Positions 15,444 to 25,109 are shown, counted from the stretch's first letter. The stretch is DNA of 52,394 nucleotides from Prolixibacteraceae bacterium (GCA_017998095.1 JAGODU010000009.1:1-52394), one strand, 5' to 3'. Notes: generated from the letters alone by a model not told the origin. Made by a program: numbers and translations.

Positions 15444-17528
15444 CCATCTGTCGAGCCATTTAAAGAAAGTACGCTGCCATAGCAAGCCGTCCTGAGGTTT
15501 CAGCACCCAGTGATTTTCTTCATGGAAGAGAAGAAATTCAGCAGGGATGCCTTTTAGAACAGCGGCATTGTAAGCTGCCATGCCCTGAGTAAACGGAATT
15601 CTGTAATCATTTTCACCGTGAATAACCAGAATAGGCGTATCCCATTTATCAACAAATTTATGAGGTGAAAATTCAAAGGAACGTTGTGCATCCTTATTAT
15701 TTTTATCCCAGAACGGACCTCCCTTTTCCCAGTTTTCAAACCACATTTCATCAGTAGTAAGATACATCTGTTCGAAGTTGAATATACCGCAGTGAGAAAT
15801 GAAAGCTTTAAAGCGTTTATCATGATGACCTGCAAGATAAAATACTGAGTAGCCGCCATAGCTGGCACCAATTGCTCCAAGCCTGTCTTTATCAACCCAT
15901 GGTTCTTTTGTGGCATCGTCAATGGCAGAAAGATAATCTTTGATATTCTGTCCACCGTGGTCTTTGCTTATTTGTTCGAGCCATTCCATTCCAAAGCCGG
16001 GAAGTCCGCGCCTGTTTGGAGCAACAATGATATAGCCATTTGCTGCCATCATTTGAAAGTTCCATCTGTATGACCAGAACTGGCTCACAGTACTTTGCGG
16101 TCCACCTTCACAATAAAGCAAAGTAGGATATTTCTTTGAAGGATCGAAGTCGGGAGGGAAAATGTACCAGACAAGCATATCTTTGCCATCGGTAGTTTTA
16201 ATCCATTTCTTTTCAACCCTGCCCATTTTAATTTGCTGAAGTAATTGCTTGTTTACCTCACTTATGGGAGTATCAGACCCATCATTTATGGAAACAAGAT
16301 AAAGCTCATCGGGTTGAGACATAGATTGCTTACGAGCTATCAGTCCTCCTTCTGCCAATTGAACTGACTTGTAATTGTGAATTCCGTCAGTAAGGCGTTT
16401 TATCTCTTTCGATACAATGTCAACCCGGAAAATTTCATCAGTGGCTTTAATATCACTAATGAAGAAAAGGGATTTACCATCTTCTGCCCAGGTAATAGAA
16501 GCAGCACTTTCTTCGAAATTCTCAAAAAGGTTTATTCTCTCTCTCCCATTGATACCGGCAATAAACAAGCGAGCCTGATCAGATTCATATTCATCGCGCG
16601 CCATGCTTTCCCATGCTAAATATTTACCATCAGGAGAAAAGACCGGGTTTTGGTCGTAGCCCATTATACCTTCAGTAAAATTGATTGTAGTTTTATTTCC
16701 AAGATTATAAATCCAGATTTCCGAATTGGTAGAAACAGTATATTCTTTACCGGCTTTCTTTTTGCAGGTATAAGCAATAAGCTTTCCATCGGGAGAAACA
16801 GAAATTTGTTCGATACCACCAAAAGGTTTCATTGGAGAATCGAATCTTTCACCTTCCATAATATCGAAGGCATCGTGGATTCCTGCTTCATTATAAGAAG
16901 CAATGAAAATATGGTTATAAGTATAATCGTGCCATGAGTCCCAGTGGCGGTACATCAAATCATTTTCAAGCCGGGCTTTGGCTTTGGGAAGATCGGGGTA
17001 AATATCATTAACAGATTGGTCGAGTTTTACAGTTTTAATGATTACAATCTTCTCACCGTTAGGGAAGTATTTAAAATCGGATATGCCGGCTTCAATAAAA
17101 GTAATTTGCTTTTTATCTGAACCATCAGGGTTCATTTCCCAGAGTTGATCTGAGCCTGATTTACCGGAAAGATAGCCAATCTTTTTACCATCGGGTCGCC
17201 ATGAAGCACTTCCTTCATTATCCTTATCGTCAGTTATTTTAGAAGTTTGCTTTTGATTCAAATCATAAATATACAAATCTTTATATCCTTTGTTATCCTC
17301 AATAGAATAATAGGTTACACCATAAAGCACTTTAGATTTATCGGGAGAAACAGTTTCACCGGTAATTCTGCCGAAAGACCATAATAATTCGGGGGTAAGA
17401 ATACCGGAAGTTAAAACAGGTGTTTGAGGTATAAAACCCTTTTCGGAGACAGGTTCTTCTTTGCACGATAACGACATAATTATCAGAGATATAATTAAAA
17501 CTGTGTTTAAAACATTTCGATTAAGCAT
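15435..17528 (-). CDS. S9-family prolyl oligopeptidase / dipeptidyl peptidase-like enzyme, envelope-located
   Basis: 697 residues. N-terminal hydrophobic helix followed by SLSCKE: probably a lipoprotein (Cys about 22), though the lipobox is loose. Residues about 45-400 are WD40-like PD40 repeats (SPDKSKVLYGV, RPDGKKIGYLSG, SPDGKLIAYTC, SPDGKYLAWES) making the beta-propeller; the alpha/beta-hydrolase domain follows with GASYGG (S556), GENDYRIP (D641) and ENHW (H673), the right order and spacing for the S9 triad. It would cut short peptides in the periplasm, typical of peptide-fermenting Bacteroidetes. Convergent with the LytTR regulator gene with overlapping 3' ends. A TATATTTG -7 box lies 23 bases upstream. 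Confidence 0.93.
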   Translation of the reverse strand: MLNRNVLNTVLIISLIIMSLSCKEEPVSEKGFIPQTPVLTSGILTPELLWSFGRITGETVSPDKSKVLYGVTYYSIEDNKGYKDLYIYDLNQKQTSKITDDKDNEGSASWRPDGKKIGYLSGKSGSDQLWEMNPDGSDKKQITFIEAGISDFKYFPNGEKIVIIKTVKLDQSVNDIYPDLPKAKARLENDLMYRHWDSWHDYTYNHIFIASYNEAGIHDAFDIMEGERFDSPMKPFGGIEQISVSPDGKLIAYTCKKKAGKEYTVSTNSEIWIYNLGNKTTINFTEGIMGYDQNPVFSPDGKYLAWESMARDEYESDQARLFIAGINGRERINLFENFEESAASITWAEDGKSLFFISDIKATDEIFRVDIVSKEIKRLTDGIHNYKSVQLAEGGLIARKQSMSQPDELYLVSINDGSDTPISEVNKQLLQQIKMGRVEKKWIKTTDGKDMLVWYIFPPDFDPSKKYPTLLYCEGGPQSTVSQFWSYRWNFQMMAANGYIIVAPNRRGLPGFGMEWLEQISKDHGGQNIKDYLSAIDDATKEPWVDKDRLGAIGASYGGYSVFYLAGHHDKRFKAFISHCGIFNFEQMYLTTDEMWFENWEKGGPFWDKNNKDAQRSFEFSPHKFVDKWDTPILVIHGENDYRIPFTQGMAAYNAAVLKGIPAEFLLFHEENHWVLKPQDGLLWQRTFFKWLDRWLK

Positions 17529-17550
17529 AAGCTAATAATATTATTTGTTA

Positions 17551-17582
17551 CAAATATACCAAAAGAGAGAATTAATGTTCAA
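17551..17582 (-). promoter_or_regulatory. Candidate promoter of the S9 peptidase gene
   Basis: On the minus strand: ATTG/TTG (17580-17582), 21 bases, then TATATTTG (17551-17558), an exact -7 match. The -33 part lies within the 3' end of the upstream synthetase gene, so the peptidase can be transcribed independently. Confidence 0.5.
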
Positions 17583-19632
17583 TACGGATACGCGTATCTA
17601 CGGCAATAATTGAATTACCCTTGCCGAACAAAGGATTTATATCCATTTCCTTAATTTCAGTAGCAAAGCGCAGCAGGCTTGACAATCGGACAAGAATTTC
17701 AGCAAATTTACTTATGCTGACAGTCGGGTTTCCTCTGTAGCCTTTAAAAATCGGATATGACTTTAAATTTTTAATCATAGAATAAGCCTCATCCAATGAG
17801 AGGGGTGCAAGCCCGGAAGTAACATCCTTAAGAACTTCAACAAATATACCACCAAGGCCACATAGCATAATATGCCCGAATCTGTCTTCATATTTGGCAC
17901 CAATGAACAATTCAGTACCTGAAAGCATTTCAGCCATTAAAACTGCTTCGGCTCCATTAATTTTAATCAATCGGTCGTATTCCTTTTTAACTGTTTCAAC
18001 TGATTTAATGTTTAGGCTTACCCCTCCCACATCAGTTTTATGAACAGGACCAACAACTTTCATTACAAGTGGAAAGCCTAATTTAGAAGAACATTCAACA
18101 GCTTCCTCAACTGAATGAACTTCATATTCTTCAGAATAATCTAGTCCAATGCAATTAAAAAGTTTATGGATAACATCAACAGGTTGAAATCCATCTTCAG
18201 TTTTTTCGATAATCCTTCTAATTTCAGGAACATCAATACCTTCAAGAAAAATAGTTCCATCGGAAGGTGAAGGAGTTCTGTAAACCAGAGATAATGCCTT
18301 GCCAAGAGAAACTTCATCGGGGAAGTTAACGTTTCCGTGGGAAATGAAATAAGAGATATCATCTTTAACATTAACGATAGAGGGAAGAATCGGATAAATA
18401 GGTTTAGAACACTCTTTCATTTTCTGATCGAGAACTCGATATACTTCTCTAACGGGGAACAAGCCCGGGCTTCCGTAAATAACAGCCATGGCATCTATTT
18501 CATTGAAATCATTTTCACAGGCATCAATAATTGCATTTAGCTGAACTTCATCGCCGGTGGCAAGAAAGTCGATTGGATTTTCAACAGAAGAGCCGGGATA
18601 AAGCTGGTTTTTAAGATTTTCTTTAGCAGAAGAATCATTAATGCGGGGAATTCTCAGCCCCCCGGATTCCAGAGCATCAGTAAGCATAACAGCCGGGCCT
18701 CCTGCATGAGTAATAATAGCTATATTTCTACCTTTCAGAGGCTTACACATAAAAATACATCCAACTGTGGTTAGTTCTTCACGGCCATAACACCTTACTA
18801 TTCCTGCTTTTCTAAAAAGGGCTTCAACTGCTGAATCGGAACTGGCCATTGCACCCGTATGTGAAACTGCAGCTCTGGAACCGGACACAGAAGAGCCTGC
18901 CTTAATAGCAGCAATTTTGCACCCTTTTTTAATCAAGGAAGAAGCATGGTGAAGAAGTTTATCGGGATTTTTAATGTTTTCAATATAAAGCAGTTTAACG
19001 TTTGGAATTATATCAGGATCATCATTTGTATCGAAATATTCAAGCACCTCTTCAATACCTGTTTGAGTTGAATTTCCAACAGAAATGACAGAATGGAAAT
19101 TCAAGCCTTTAGTGATTGCAGATTCTATAATAAAAACTGCTGTAGCTCCTGAACCAGAAATGAAGTCGACACCCCGGGGATGAATTTTAGGTATTGGTCT
19201 TGTAAAAACAGAAGAATGTGAAGGAGTTACTACTCCTATACAATTAGGTCCGATAAGGCAGGCATCGTATTTATCCACAATATCAAGCAGCTGTTTTTCA
19301 AGCTCTTTTCCATTTTCACTTTCTTCGCTAAAGCCGGCTGAAATAATAATAAAAGCCTTTACATTCTTTTGGGAAGCAAGAATCCTTACTGTTTCAACAC
19401 AAGTCTTAGCCGGAATAGCAATAACAGCAAGGTCTGCACCGGGAATATCATCAACAGAGCGGTAAGCTTTAATTCCCAGAACTTCATCATTATTACGGTT
19501 AACCACCATTAACTTACCGTTATAATTTGTGTCAATAAGGTTTTTTAGTAATTTTCCACCAGGTTTGGTTGTATCGTTAGAAGCACCAACGACGACAATA
19601 CTTTCAGGATTAAAAAGCTGACTGTTTATCAT
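17572..19632 (-). CDS. Acyl-CoA synthetase (ADP-forming), fused alpha and beta subunits
   Basis: 686 residues from the ATG at 19632; an in-frame ATG nine codons earlier (19659) is possible, but MINSQLFNPESIVVVGASND is the usual N-terminus. Order: CoA-binding Rossmann domain (about 1-125), succinyl-CoA-ligase-like domain (about 140-285) with the phosphorylated His at H258 in VSHTGAMA, a second flavodoxin-like part, then an ATP-grasp domain (about 470-685) with KVVGPVHKTDVGGV. It converts acetyl-CoA (or a branched/aryl acyl-CoA) plus ADP and phosphate to acid plus ATP, a substrate-level phosphorylation common in anaerobic amino-acid fermenters, or works in reverse. Substrate cannot be fixed from sequence. 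A stress-protein-like gene is divergent from it, 95 bases away. Confidence 0.9.
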   Translation of the reverse strand: MINSQLFNPESIVVVGASNDTTKPGGKLLKNLIDTNYNGKLMVVNRNNDEVLGIKAYRSVDDIPGADLAVIAIPAKTCVETVRILASQKNVKAFIIISAGFSEESENGKELEKQLLDIVDKYDACLIGPNCIGVVTPSHSSVFTRPIPKIHPRGVDFISGSGATAVFIIESAITKGLNFHSVISVGNSTQTGIEEVLEYFDTNDDPDIIPNVKLLYIENIKNPDKLLHHASSLIKKGCKIAAIKAGSSVSGSRAAVSHTGAMASSDSAVEALFRKAGIVRCYGREELTTVGCIFMCKPLKGRNIAIITHAGGPAVMLTDALESGGLRIPRINDSSAKENLKNQLYPGSSVENPIDFLATGDEVQLNAIIDACENDFNEIDAMAVIYGSPGLFPVREVYRVLDQKMKECSKPIYPILPSIVNVKDDISYFISHGNVNFPDEVSLGKALSLVYRTPSPSDGTIFLEGIDVPEIRRIIEKTEDGFQPVDVIHKLFNCIGLDYSEEYEVHSVEEAVECSSKLGFPLVMKVVGPVHKTDVGGVSLNIKSVETVKKEYDRLIKINGAEAVLMAEMLSGTELFIGAKYEDRFGHIMLCGLGGIFVEVLKDVTSGLAPLSLDEAYSMIKNLKSYPIFKGYRGNPTVSISKFAEILVRLSSLLRFATEIKEMDINPLFGKGNSIIAVDTRIRIEH

Positions 19633-19727
19633 TTCCTGTTTTTTTGTGAAAATTAACAAAAAATGATTAAGGCATATCCTGATTTTTTACATGTAGTCGA
19701 TATTTTAAAATAAAAAGAAGGCAAAAT

Positions 19728-20531
19728 ATGTCAAAAATAGAAGATCAGCGAATACTAATATTTTGCAATGAAAAGAAAAACATAAAGCAGACAATTATTG
19801 ATGCTGCATTTCTGGCATTAAAACTGGAAAAGGAAGTATGTTTCTTTGCATGTTACAACAATGAAAAAGGAAAAGAGCAACTTCAAAAAGAGACATCATC
19901 ATACGCAACTATATTAAAGAAAGACATACCTCAACTCCCTGTTTCAACTTTAGTTTTAAAAGGGAAGCTTTATAAACTTGTACGAGAACTTGGAGAGAAA
20001 TATAATACCATAATGCTTTGCAGTGGAGGGGAAGTAAGCAATTCATATTTAAAAGCTTTTTATAATTCTGGATTTCCTTTTTATTTTTCAAGAGAAGGGC
20101 GAAGTATTGATAAAGCTTTTAAGAGGATAATTATCCCTGTAGATTTCAGAAGCGGGACTAAGGATTCGGTTTTATGGGGAAGTTATTTAGGAAGGTTTAA
20201 TGGCTCGGAAATTACCTTATTTAAGGCAAAGGACAATGATAATGATCTATCGGAAAAAGTAGAAGATGGAATAGCTTCTGCATTAAAACTGTATAATAAG
20301 TTTTCTTTTTCATACAAAGTAACAGAGTCGAATGTAAGCAGCTGGAAAATACATTTAAAAGCAATGGAATTGTCGGATGAATATGACCTTTTAATATTTA
20401 CGGGTAGCTTCAATGTTATTTTGCCGGATTGGATTATGGGGCCATTTGAAAAAAGGATAGTAAATAAATTAAAAGCAACGCCCGTTTTGCTAATCAATCC
20501 ACAGTCAGAAATGTATGTAATCTGCTCTTAA
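19728..20531 (+). CDS. Universal-stress-protein-like protein, two domains
   Basis: 267 residues forming two Rossmann-like halves: residues 1-125 (KIEDQRILIFCNEKKN...ALKLEKEVCFFACY) and 128-262 (FKRIIIPVDFRSGTKDSVLWGSYLGRFNGSEITLFKAK, ending TPVLLINP). The second half has the USP pattern IIIPVDF and a closing PVLLINP, but lacks the complete G-x2-G-x9-GS ATP-binding motif, so nucleotide binding is uncertain. A weak AGAAGG lies 8 bases before the ATG. Divergent from the ADP-forming synthetase gene, with which it may share regulation. Call rests on pattern rather than strong identity. Confidence 0.6.
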   Translation: MSKIEDQRILIFCNEKKNIKQTIIDAAFLALKLEKEVCFFACYNNEKGKEQLQKETSSYATILKKDIPQLPVSTLVLKGKLYKLVRELGEKYNTIMLCSGGEVSNSYLKAFYNSGFPFYFSREGRSIDKAFKRIIIPVDFRSGTKDSVLWGSYLGRFNGSEITLFKAKDNDNDLSEKVEDGIASALKLYNKFSFSYKVTESNVSSWKIHLKAMELSDEYDLLIFTGSFNVILPDWIMGPFEKRIVNKLKATPVLLINPQSEMYVICS

Positions 20532-20629
20532 GAAAGCTTTATTCCTTAGGAATTTAATTAACAATAATACAATTACATTGAAAACTACTGATTTACTATC
20601 AATTACTAAAAGAGGGCAATACATAGAAT

Positions 20630-20734
20630 ATGCTTGTCAAAGAAGAACTGCAATTTGTCACACAAAACAATGCATTAGTCAACACAAAAAGGACACTTGT
20701 AATAAATCAAATAATTGAAACCCAAATATTTTAA
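20630..20734 (+). CDS. Candidate small ORF, 34 residues (weak)
   Basis: ATG at 20630 to TAA at 20732-20734, starting MLVKEELQFVTQNNALV, in the 308-base gap between the USP-like gene and the trkA-type gene. AGAGGG at 20611-20616 is 13 bases upstream, rather far for a ribosome-binding site. No homolog recognised. Apart from this and the terminator at 20811, the gap is AT-rich sequence in which I see nothing. Confidence 0.2.
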   Translation: MLVKEELQFVTQNNALVNTKRTLVINQIIETQIF

Positions 20735-20810
20735 AATTAAAAAAATTGTTTATTACATTGCATTCAATTTAAAATTCTCCTCTCCCCTGTTTTACAATAT
20801 TCGTCTTTTA

Positions 20811-20840
20811 AAATGATCACTCCCCGGTGGTCATTTTTTT
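20811..20840. terminator. Hairpin terminator, probably bidirectional
   Basis: Stem 20811-20820 with 20827-20836 (ten pairs, one G-U), six-base loop; T run to 20840 on the plus strand and TTTTAAAA-type tail on the minus strand. It touches the stop codon of the minus-strand TrkA-type gene and can also end transcripts from the plus strand. Confidence 0.7.
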
Positions 20841-21523
20841 TATAATTCATTTAGTTTTCTTAAATCAGGAAGAGCACCTGCAATAATGAGAATATCTTTT
20901 TCTTTAAGAGGGGCCATTCTATCAAACTTATAATCGACAACATAGTCTTTTGGAGAAAAATTCAGGATTCCGCCTTTTTTAGGAGCTACTTTCACTGCAA
21001 CAATTTTAATCCCAAATCTTTCTTCGGCGTTAATACTATCCAGTGAATGGCCTACATATTTTTTGGGAACATAAATTTCAGCGAGCGCATTATATTCATC
21101 GAATTCATAAACCTTAAGAGCCATGTCGAGATGAAGTTGAGAAATAATGGAATAAGCAGCTTCCTCTTCAGGATGAATAACTTCGTCTATACCAATCTGG
21201 TTTATAATACTTTTATGGATAGGACTGATAATTCTACCAATAATTCTTTTAACATTCAGGTTTTTAAGAATTGCCAGAGTAAGAATGGAAGAGCTAACGT
21301 CTTCGCCGATTGCAACAATAACAGCATCAGTATCATCAAGAGGAAGAGTTTTGACAGCCCTTTCATTAGTAGTATCCATTGACATAGTATGAGTAATAGA
21401 ATCTTTAAATTCTTCTATTTTATCCCAATTGTTGTCGATACCAATAACCTCGTGGCCTTGTTTTGTCAGGGTTACTGCTAAAGTAGACCCAAAATATCCT
21501 AACCCTATTACAATGAATTTCAT
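20840..21523 (-). CDS. Trk/Ktr potassium-uptake regulatory subunit, NAD-binding
   Basis: 227 residues, the size of single-RCK KtrA/TrkA-like gating subunits. RCK_N Rossmann domain begins VIGLGYFGSTLAV with GxGxxG and an acidic residue ending the second strand (GIDN); RCK_C follows from about residue 140 (ALAEIYVPKKYVGHSL). It forms a cytosolic ring that gates the K+ channel subunit encoded immediately upstream (18-base gap on the minus strand). Ligand (NAD(H), ATP/ADP or c-di-AMP) cannot be told. Last gene of the minus-strand group before a terminator. Confidence 0.93.
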   Translation of the reverse strand: MKFIVIGLGYFGSTLAVTLTKQGHEVIGIDNNWDKIEEFKDSITHTMSMDTTNERAVKTLPLDDTDAVIVAIGEDVSSSILTLAILKNLNVKRIIGRIISPIHKSIINQIGIDEVIHPEEEAAYSIISQLHLDMALKVYEFDEYNALAEIYVPKKYVGHSLDSINAEERFGIKIVAVKVAPKKGGILNFSPKDYVVDYKFDRMAPLKEKDILIIAGALPDLRKLNEL

Positions 21524-21541
21524 ATTTTTAAAAATTTCTAG

Positions 21542-23362
21542 TTAATTAATTGACAAATCCCTTTCAGGATATCTAGAATAATTATTTCTTTTAGATATAA
21601 AAATACCGGTTAGCAGGGTCAAAGGCCCTACTCTTCCAATGAACATAAGAATAATGACAATTATTTTCCCTCCGGCGCTTAAAGTTGAGGAATCAGCAAT
21701 ACTTAAACCAACAATAGCAAAAGCAGAAACTGATTCGAAAAGTAGGTGAACCGGATTTTTCAGAGGATCAGTAATTAAGAGTCCCATTGTTCCAATAAAA
21801 ATTATAAGTATAGATAAGAAAATAACAACCAGTACTCTGGATATAGTATCGGTTCCAATTTGAGAATAAGCAACAGTAACCTTATTTCTGCCTTTGATAA
21901 AGTCGATTAAAGAATATATAGCAATTGCAAAGGTTGTAGTTTTAATTCCACCTCCGGTTGAACCGGGAGACGCTCCAATCCACATAAGAAATATCATTAA
22001 GAAAATTGTGGGATAGGTCCACTTTGAAACATCAACAATATTAAATCCACTTGATCGTGGGTTTACACTTCCAAAGAAAGCTTCAGTAATACGAGAAAAT
22101 AAGTTTTGCTCCTGAGTAAAATTGTTATTTTGAAACAAAAAATAAAATACAGCTCCAATAATTAAAAGAATCATTGTTGTCCATAATGACAATCTGTTAC
22201 CAATATTTCCGGAAGCAATATTAGCAGATAAATTATTTCTCTTTGAATGATTGATAAACCTCAAAAATGAATGTTTTAAATAAGTATAAAACATTATCAG
22301 AACCGGAAAGCCAATTCCTCCAAGTATAACTAAAGCAGCTACAGTGAAAATAACCCAGTAATTATGTTGAATTTCAGGAGAAGCAAGACCTCCGGGCAAA
22401 TTGGTAAAACCTGCATTACAAAATGCTGAAATGGAATGAAAAATTGCAAAGAAAATTCTGTTTCCAACGATATCAGTAGAGCTGAAATACAATACCAAAG
22501 CACCGATTGCTTCAATAAGAAAGGTCAATAAAATAATTTTTGTAATTAATTTAATAATACCCCCCAATGTATCAGAAGAAACCATATCCTTTAACATAAG
22601 TCTATCGCGAAAAGATACAGAACCGGTAAAAGCATAGCTGAAAAAACCTGTGAAAGCCATAATGCCAAGGCCGCCAACTTGAATAAGACAAAGAATTATT
22701 ATTTTCCCAATAATTGTAAAAGATGTTGATGTATTCAAAACGACAAGACCGGTTACACAAACAGCGCTTGTAGATGTAAACAACGCATCAAGGTATAAAA
22801 CTGGAACTGTATGTGCAGTTGGAAGCATTAATAAGCCTGAGCCAAACAAGATAAGTGCAAGGAAGCTAAATGCCAGAAGAAGCAGGGGTGAAATTTTAAC
22901 AGTATCAAAAATCTTCAATAATTTGTATAGCTCAGAAATTATGAGAAAGACACAAATTCCAAGCAATGAAATTAATCTCCAGGCAGTTATCCCTGCAATA
23001 TTAAAATCTGCGTTACTAAACAATAAAGAAACCAGCAAAATAGTTGATAGAATAAAAAGAAAACTATCATATATCCATGCAATAACCTTTTTCTTTTTAA
23101 ACTTTAATAATAGCTGTAAATATTTAGAAAAATAAAGAACATAAAAGGAAGCAACATAAAGTTTAAAATAACCGGGGGATAATAAGCTATGCAAACTAAA
23201 TCCAACATTGTAGATAAAAACAGAAATAAAAAACAAACAAGCTAAGACAAAAGTGAAGCTTAAAAAACTATAAAAGTTATCTCCGGCAATTTTTAATTTA
23301 TCCTGAAAGATAAAAAGCCTTTTATAGAATTTTTCTTTTGCGGTATAAAAACGTTTCAGCAT
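21542..23362 (-). CDS. Trk/Ktr potassium-uptake membrane subunit with extra N-terminal helices
   Basis: 606 residues. The core (about 170-600) contains the four pore loops of the SKT superfamily: TSTSAVCVTGLVV, HSISAFCNAGFTN, SVNPRSSGFNI and SVSAFAIVGLS, each with the filter Gly. The first 165 residues are an added block of about four to five hydrophobic helices not present in KtrB (about 450 residues); such longer forms are seen in Bacteroidetes. K+ (or K+/Na+) uptake across the inner membrane together with the downstream RCK subunit. The start at 23362 follows the OmpA-family stop by 15 bases, suggesting a common message. Confidence 0.92.
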   Translation of the reverse strand: MLKRFYTAKEKFYKRLFIFQDKLKIAGDNFYSFLSFTFVLACLFFISVFIYNVGFSLHSLLSPGYFKLYVASFYVLYFSKYLQLLLKFKKKKVIAWIYDSFLFILSTILLVSLLFSNADFNIAGITAWRLISLLGICVFLIISELYKLLKIFDTVKISPLLLLAFSFLALILFGSGLLMLPTAHTVPVLYLDALFTSTSAVCVTGLVVLNTSTSFTIIGKIIILCLIQVGGLGIMAFTGFFSYAFTGSVSFRDRLMLKDMVSSDTLGGIIKLITKIILLTFLIEAIGALVLYFSSTDIVGNRIFFAIFHSISAFCNAGFTNLPGGLASPEIQHNYWVIFTVAALVILGGIGFPVLIMFYTYLKHSFLRFINHSKRNNLSANIASGNIGNRLSLWTTMILLIIGAVFYFLFQNNNFTQEQNLFSRITEAFFGSVNPRSSGFNIVDVSKWTYPTIFLMIFLMWIGASPGSTGGGIKTTTFAIAIYSLIDFIKGRNKVTVAYSQIGTDTISRVLVVIFLSILIIFIGTMGLLITDPLKNPVHLLFESVSAFAIVGLSIADSSTLSAGGKIIVIILMFIGRVGPLTLLTGIFISKRNNYSRYPERDLSIN

Positions 23363-23377
23363 ATAATAATCTATCGA

Positions 23378-25018
23378 TTATTTAAATTCAAACAAATAGA
23401 ATTCAACTCTTCTGTTTCTCATAAGATCATCTTCAGACTTTCCTAAGCTTGCAGGGAAGGATTCTCCAAATGCCATTGTGTAAATTCTTTCTTTGGAAAT
23501 ACCTTTAGACGTCATATAATTAACAATAGTCATCAATCTTTCTTCAGACAATTTTTCATTGAAATCTTCTGATCCAACAGGATCAGTGTGTCCGAACAAC
23601 CATACATTCAAGGTGTTATTTTTTTGCATCAGATCAATCAGTTTATCCACGTTGCCTTTAGAATAATCAGTAAGATTGCTTTTCCCGGTAATGAAATGTA
23701 CAGGAGTCATTTTATGTTCCCTTTTCCATTTAGGACTTAAATGTTCAATCGGGCAACCATTATTTCTAAGAGAACCTGGTTTATCAGGACATAAATCGTT
23801 AATATCAGAAATACCGTCACAATCTTTATCACCGGGACATTCTTCAGATATTGGCATTGGAATTTCTTCATTTAAAAATGAAGAAAATTTTTTAATGCTA
23901 TCAGGACAGCCAAAATTTTCAACAGTTCCTTTCACACCCGGACATCTGTCAATATTGTCAGATACGCCGTCCATGTCAGAATCAAACAATATACCGGGTA
24001 TCTGAACACTTCCGTTTTGATTCATCCCGGGATTAATAAAAATAATATTTACACCTTGAGGATATCCTGTATTAGTTTGAGGCTGAGCCGGTGATTCTGT
24101 TTTTGGTTTCTCTTCTAAAGGGCAACCGGAATTGCTTATTGGTCCTTTTTCATCCGGGCAATCATCTTCTTTATCTGCAACTCCATCATTATCACTATCG
24201 GGGCAACCATTTGTCTTAATACTTCCAATTTCCAAAGGGCAATCGTCTTTAAAATCAGGGATTCCATCTTCATCAGAATCAAGAGGACAGCCTTTATCGT
24301 CAACAACAACTTTATCAGGAGTTCGCGGACACTGGTCATTTCTGTCAGAAACACCGTCATTATCAGAGTCTTTAAATTCACCCAGAGCAAAGCTGATACC
24401 GGCATTTAACCTTAAAAATCTATCTTTTGAATCATCGCTTTTAGCTCCATCCATCCCGACGCAGGTAACCCAAAGATTTGTAAGTTCTATAAAGGCGTTT
24501 ATGTTTTTAGTGATTCTGATTTTAGTACCAACAGAAGCTGAATACATCCAATCATTGCTCATAGAGTATGAATAATCACGCAGAACGCTATCGCCCGGAG
24601 TAAAGCTTTTCCCCCATGTTTTTCCGAATAATTTGCCGCCTCCAATTTTAATATATGGTTTAAGAAAGGCATTCTTTGATATAATCGAGCCATTAGCAAA
24701 TTTACATTCGATATTTCCGGTAAGAGAATACATATCACCTTTCATAGAAAGAATTCCAAGGGAATCATTTTTAGCTGCACTTAAAAAGTTATAACCTCCC
24801 CTGACTCCAAAATTGAATGAAGGAGAAATATATCTGGAAAGTTCAAGGCCATATCCCCCTTGCCATTTATCGAATTTGAATAACTGATCGTCTAATTCTC
24901 CCTTGTATTGAATTGTTCCATAATCAACTGAAACTCCCCATACACTTTCATCGGTCTGAGAGAATGAACAAAGGGGCATCAAAATTATTATTAATAATAC
25001 AGGGACTATTTTGTTCAT
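23378..25018 (-). CDS. OmpA-family outer-membrane protein with thrombospondin type 3 repeats
   Basis: 546 residues: signal peptide (cleavage near CSFSQT), an N-terminal eight-stranded-barrel-like region (about 25-210), then about six Asp-rich TSP type 3 repeats (DSDNDGVSDRNDQCP, DSDEDGIPDFKDDCP, DSDNDGVADKEDDCP, DSDMDGVSDNIDRCP and others, about 215-430) that bind calcium, and a C-terminal OmpA peptidoglycan-binding domain (HFITGKSNL...LFGHTDPVGSEDFN.KLSEERL). A Pro/Gln-rich insertion of about 40 residues splits the repeat row. It links outer membrane and cell wall. Common architecture in Bacteroidetes; placement in front of K+ uptake genes may be only co-transcription. Confidence 0.93.
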   Translation of the reverse strand: MNKIVPVLLIIILMPLCSFSQTDESVWGVSVDYGTIQYKGELDDQLFKFDKWQGGYGLELSRYISPSFNFGVRGGYNFLSAAKNDSLGILSMKGDMYSLTGNIECKFANGSIISKNAFLKPYIKIGGGKLFGKTWGKSFTPGDSVLRDYSYSMSNDWMYSASVGTKIRITKNINAFIELTNLWVTCVGMDGAKSDDSKDRFLRLNAGISFALGEFKDSDNDGVSDRNDQCPRTPDKVVVDDKGCPLDSDEDGIPDFKDDCPLEIGSIKTNGCPDSDNDGVADKEDDCPDEKGPISNSGCPLEEKPKTESPAQPQTNTGYPQGVNIIFINPGMNQNGSVQIPGILFDSDMDGVSDNIDRCPGVKGTVENFGCPDSIKKFSSFLNEEIPMPISEECPGDKDCDGISDINDLCPDKPGSLRNNGCPIEHLSPKWKREHKMTPVHFITGKSNLTDYSKGNVDKLIDLMQKNNTLNVWLFGHTDPVGSEDFNEKLSEERLMTIVNYMTSKGISKERIYTMAFGESFPASLGKSEDDLMRNRRVEFYLFEFK

Positions 25019-25109
25019 TTAAAGATAAAGTTAGTTTGTAGGTAAAAATACAATTTTTTATTTATCAGATTATTAAAGAATTGTATAGATAAAACGGATT
25101 TGAAAAAAT

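Noticed and set aside
24136..24575. Open frames on both strands over the OmpA TSP3 repeats
   Set aside because: They are caused by the regular Asp/Gly-rich repeat codons and are not genes.
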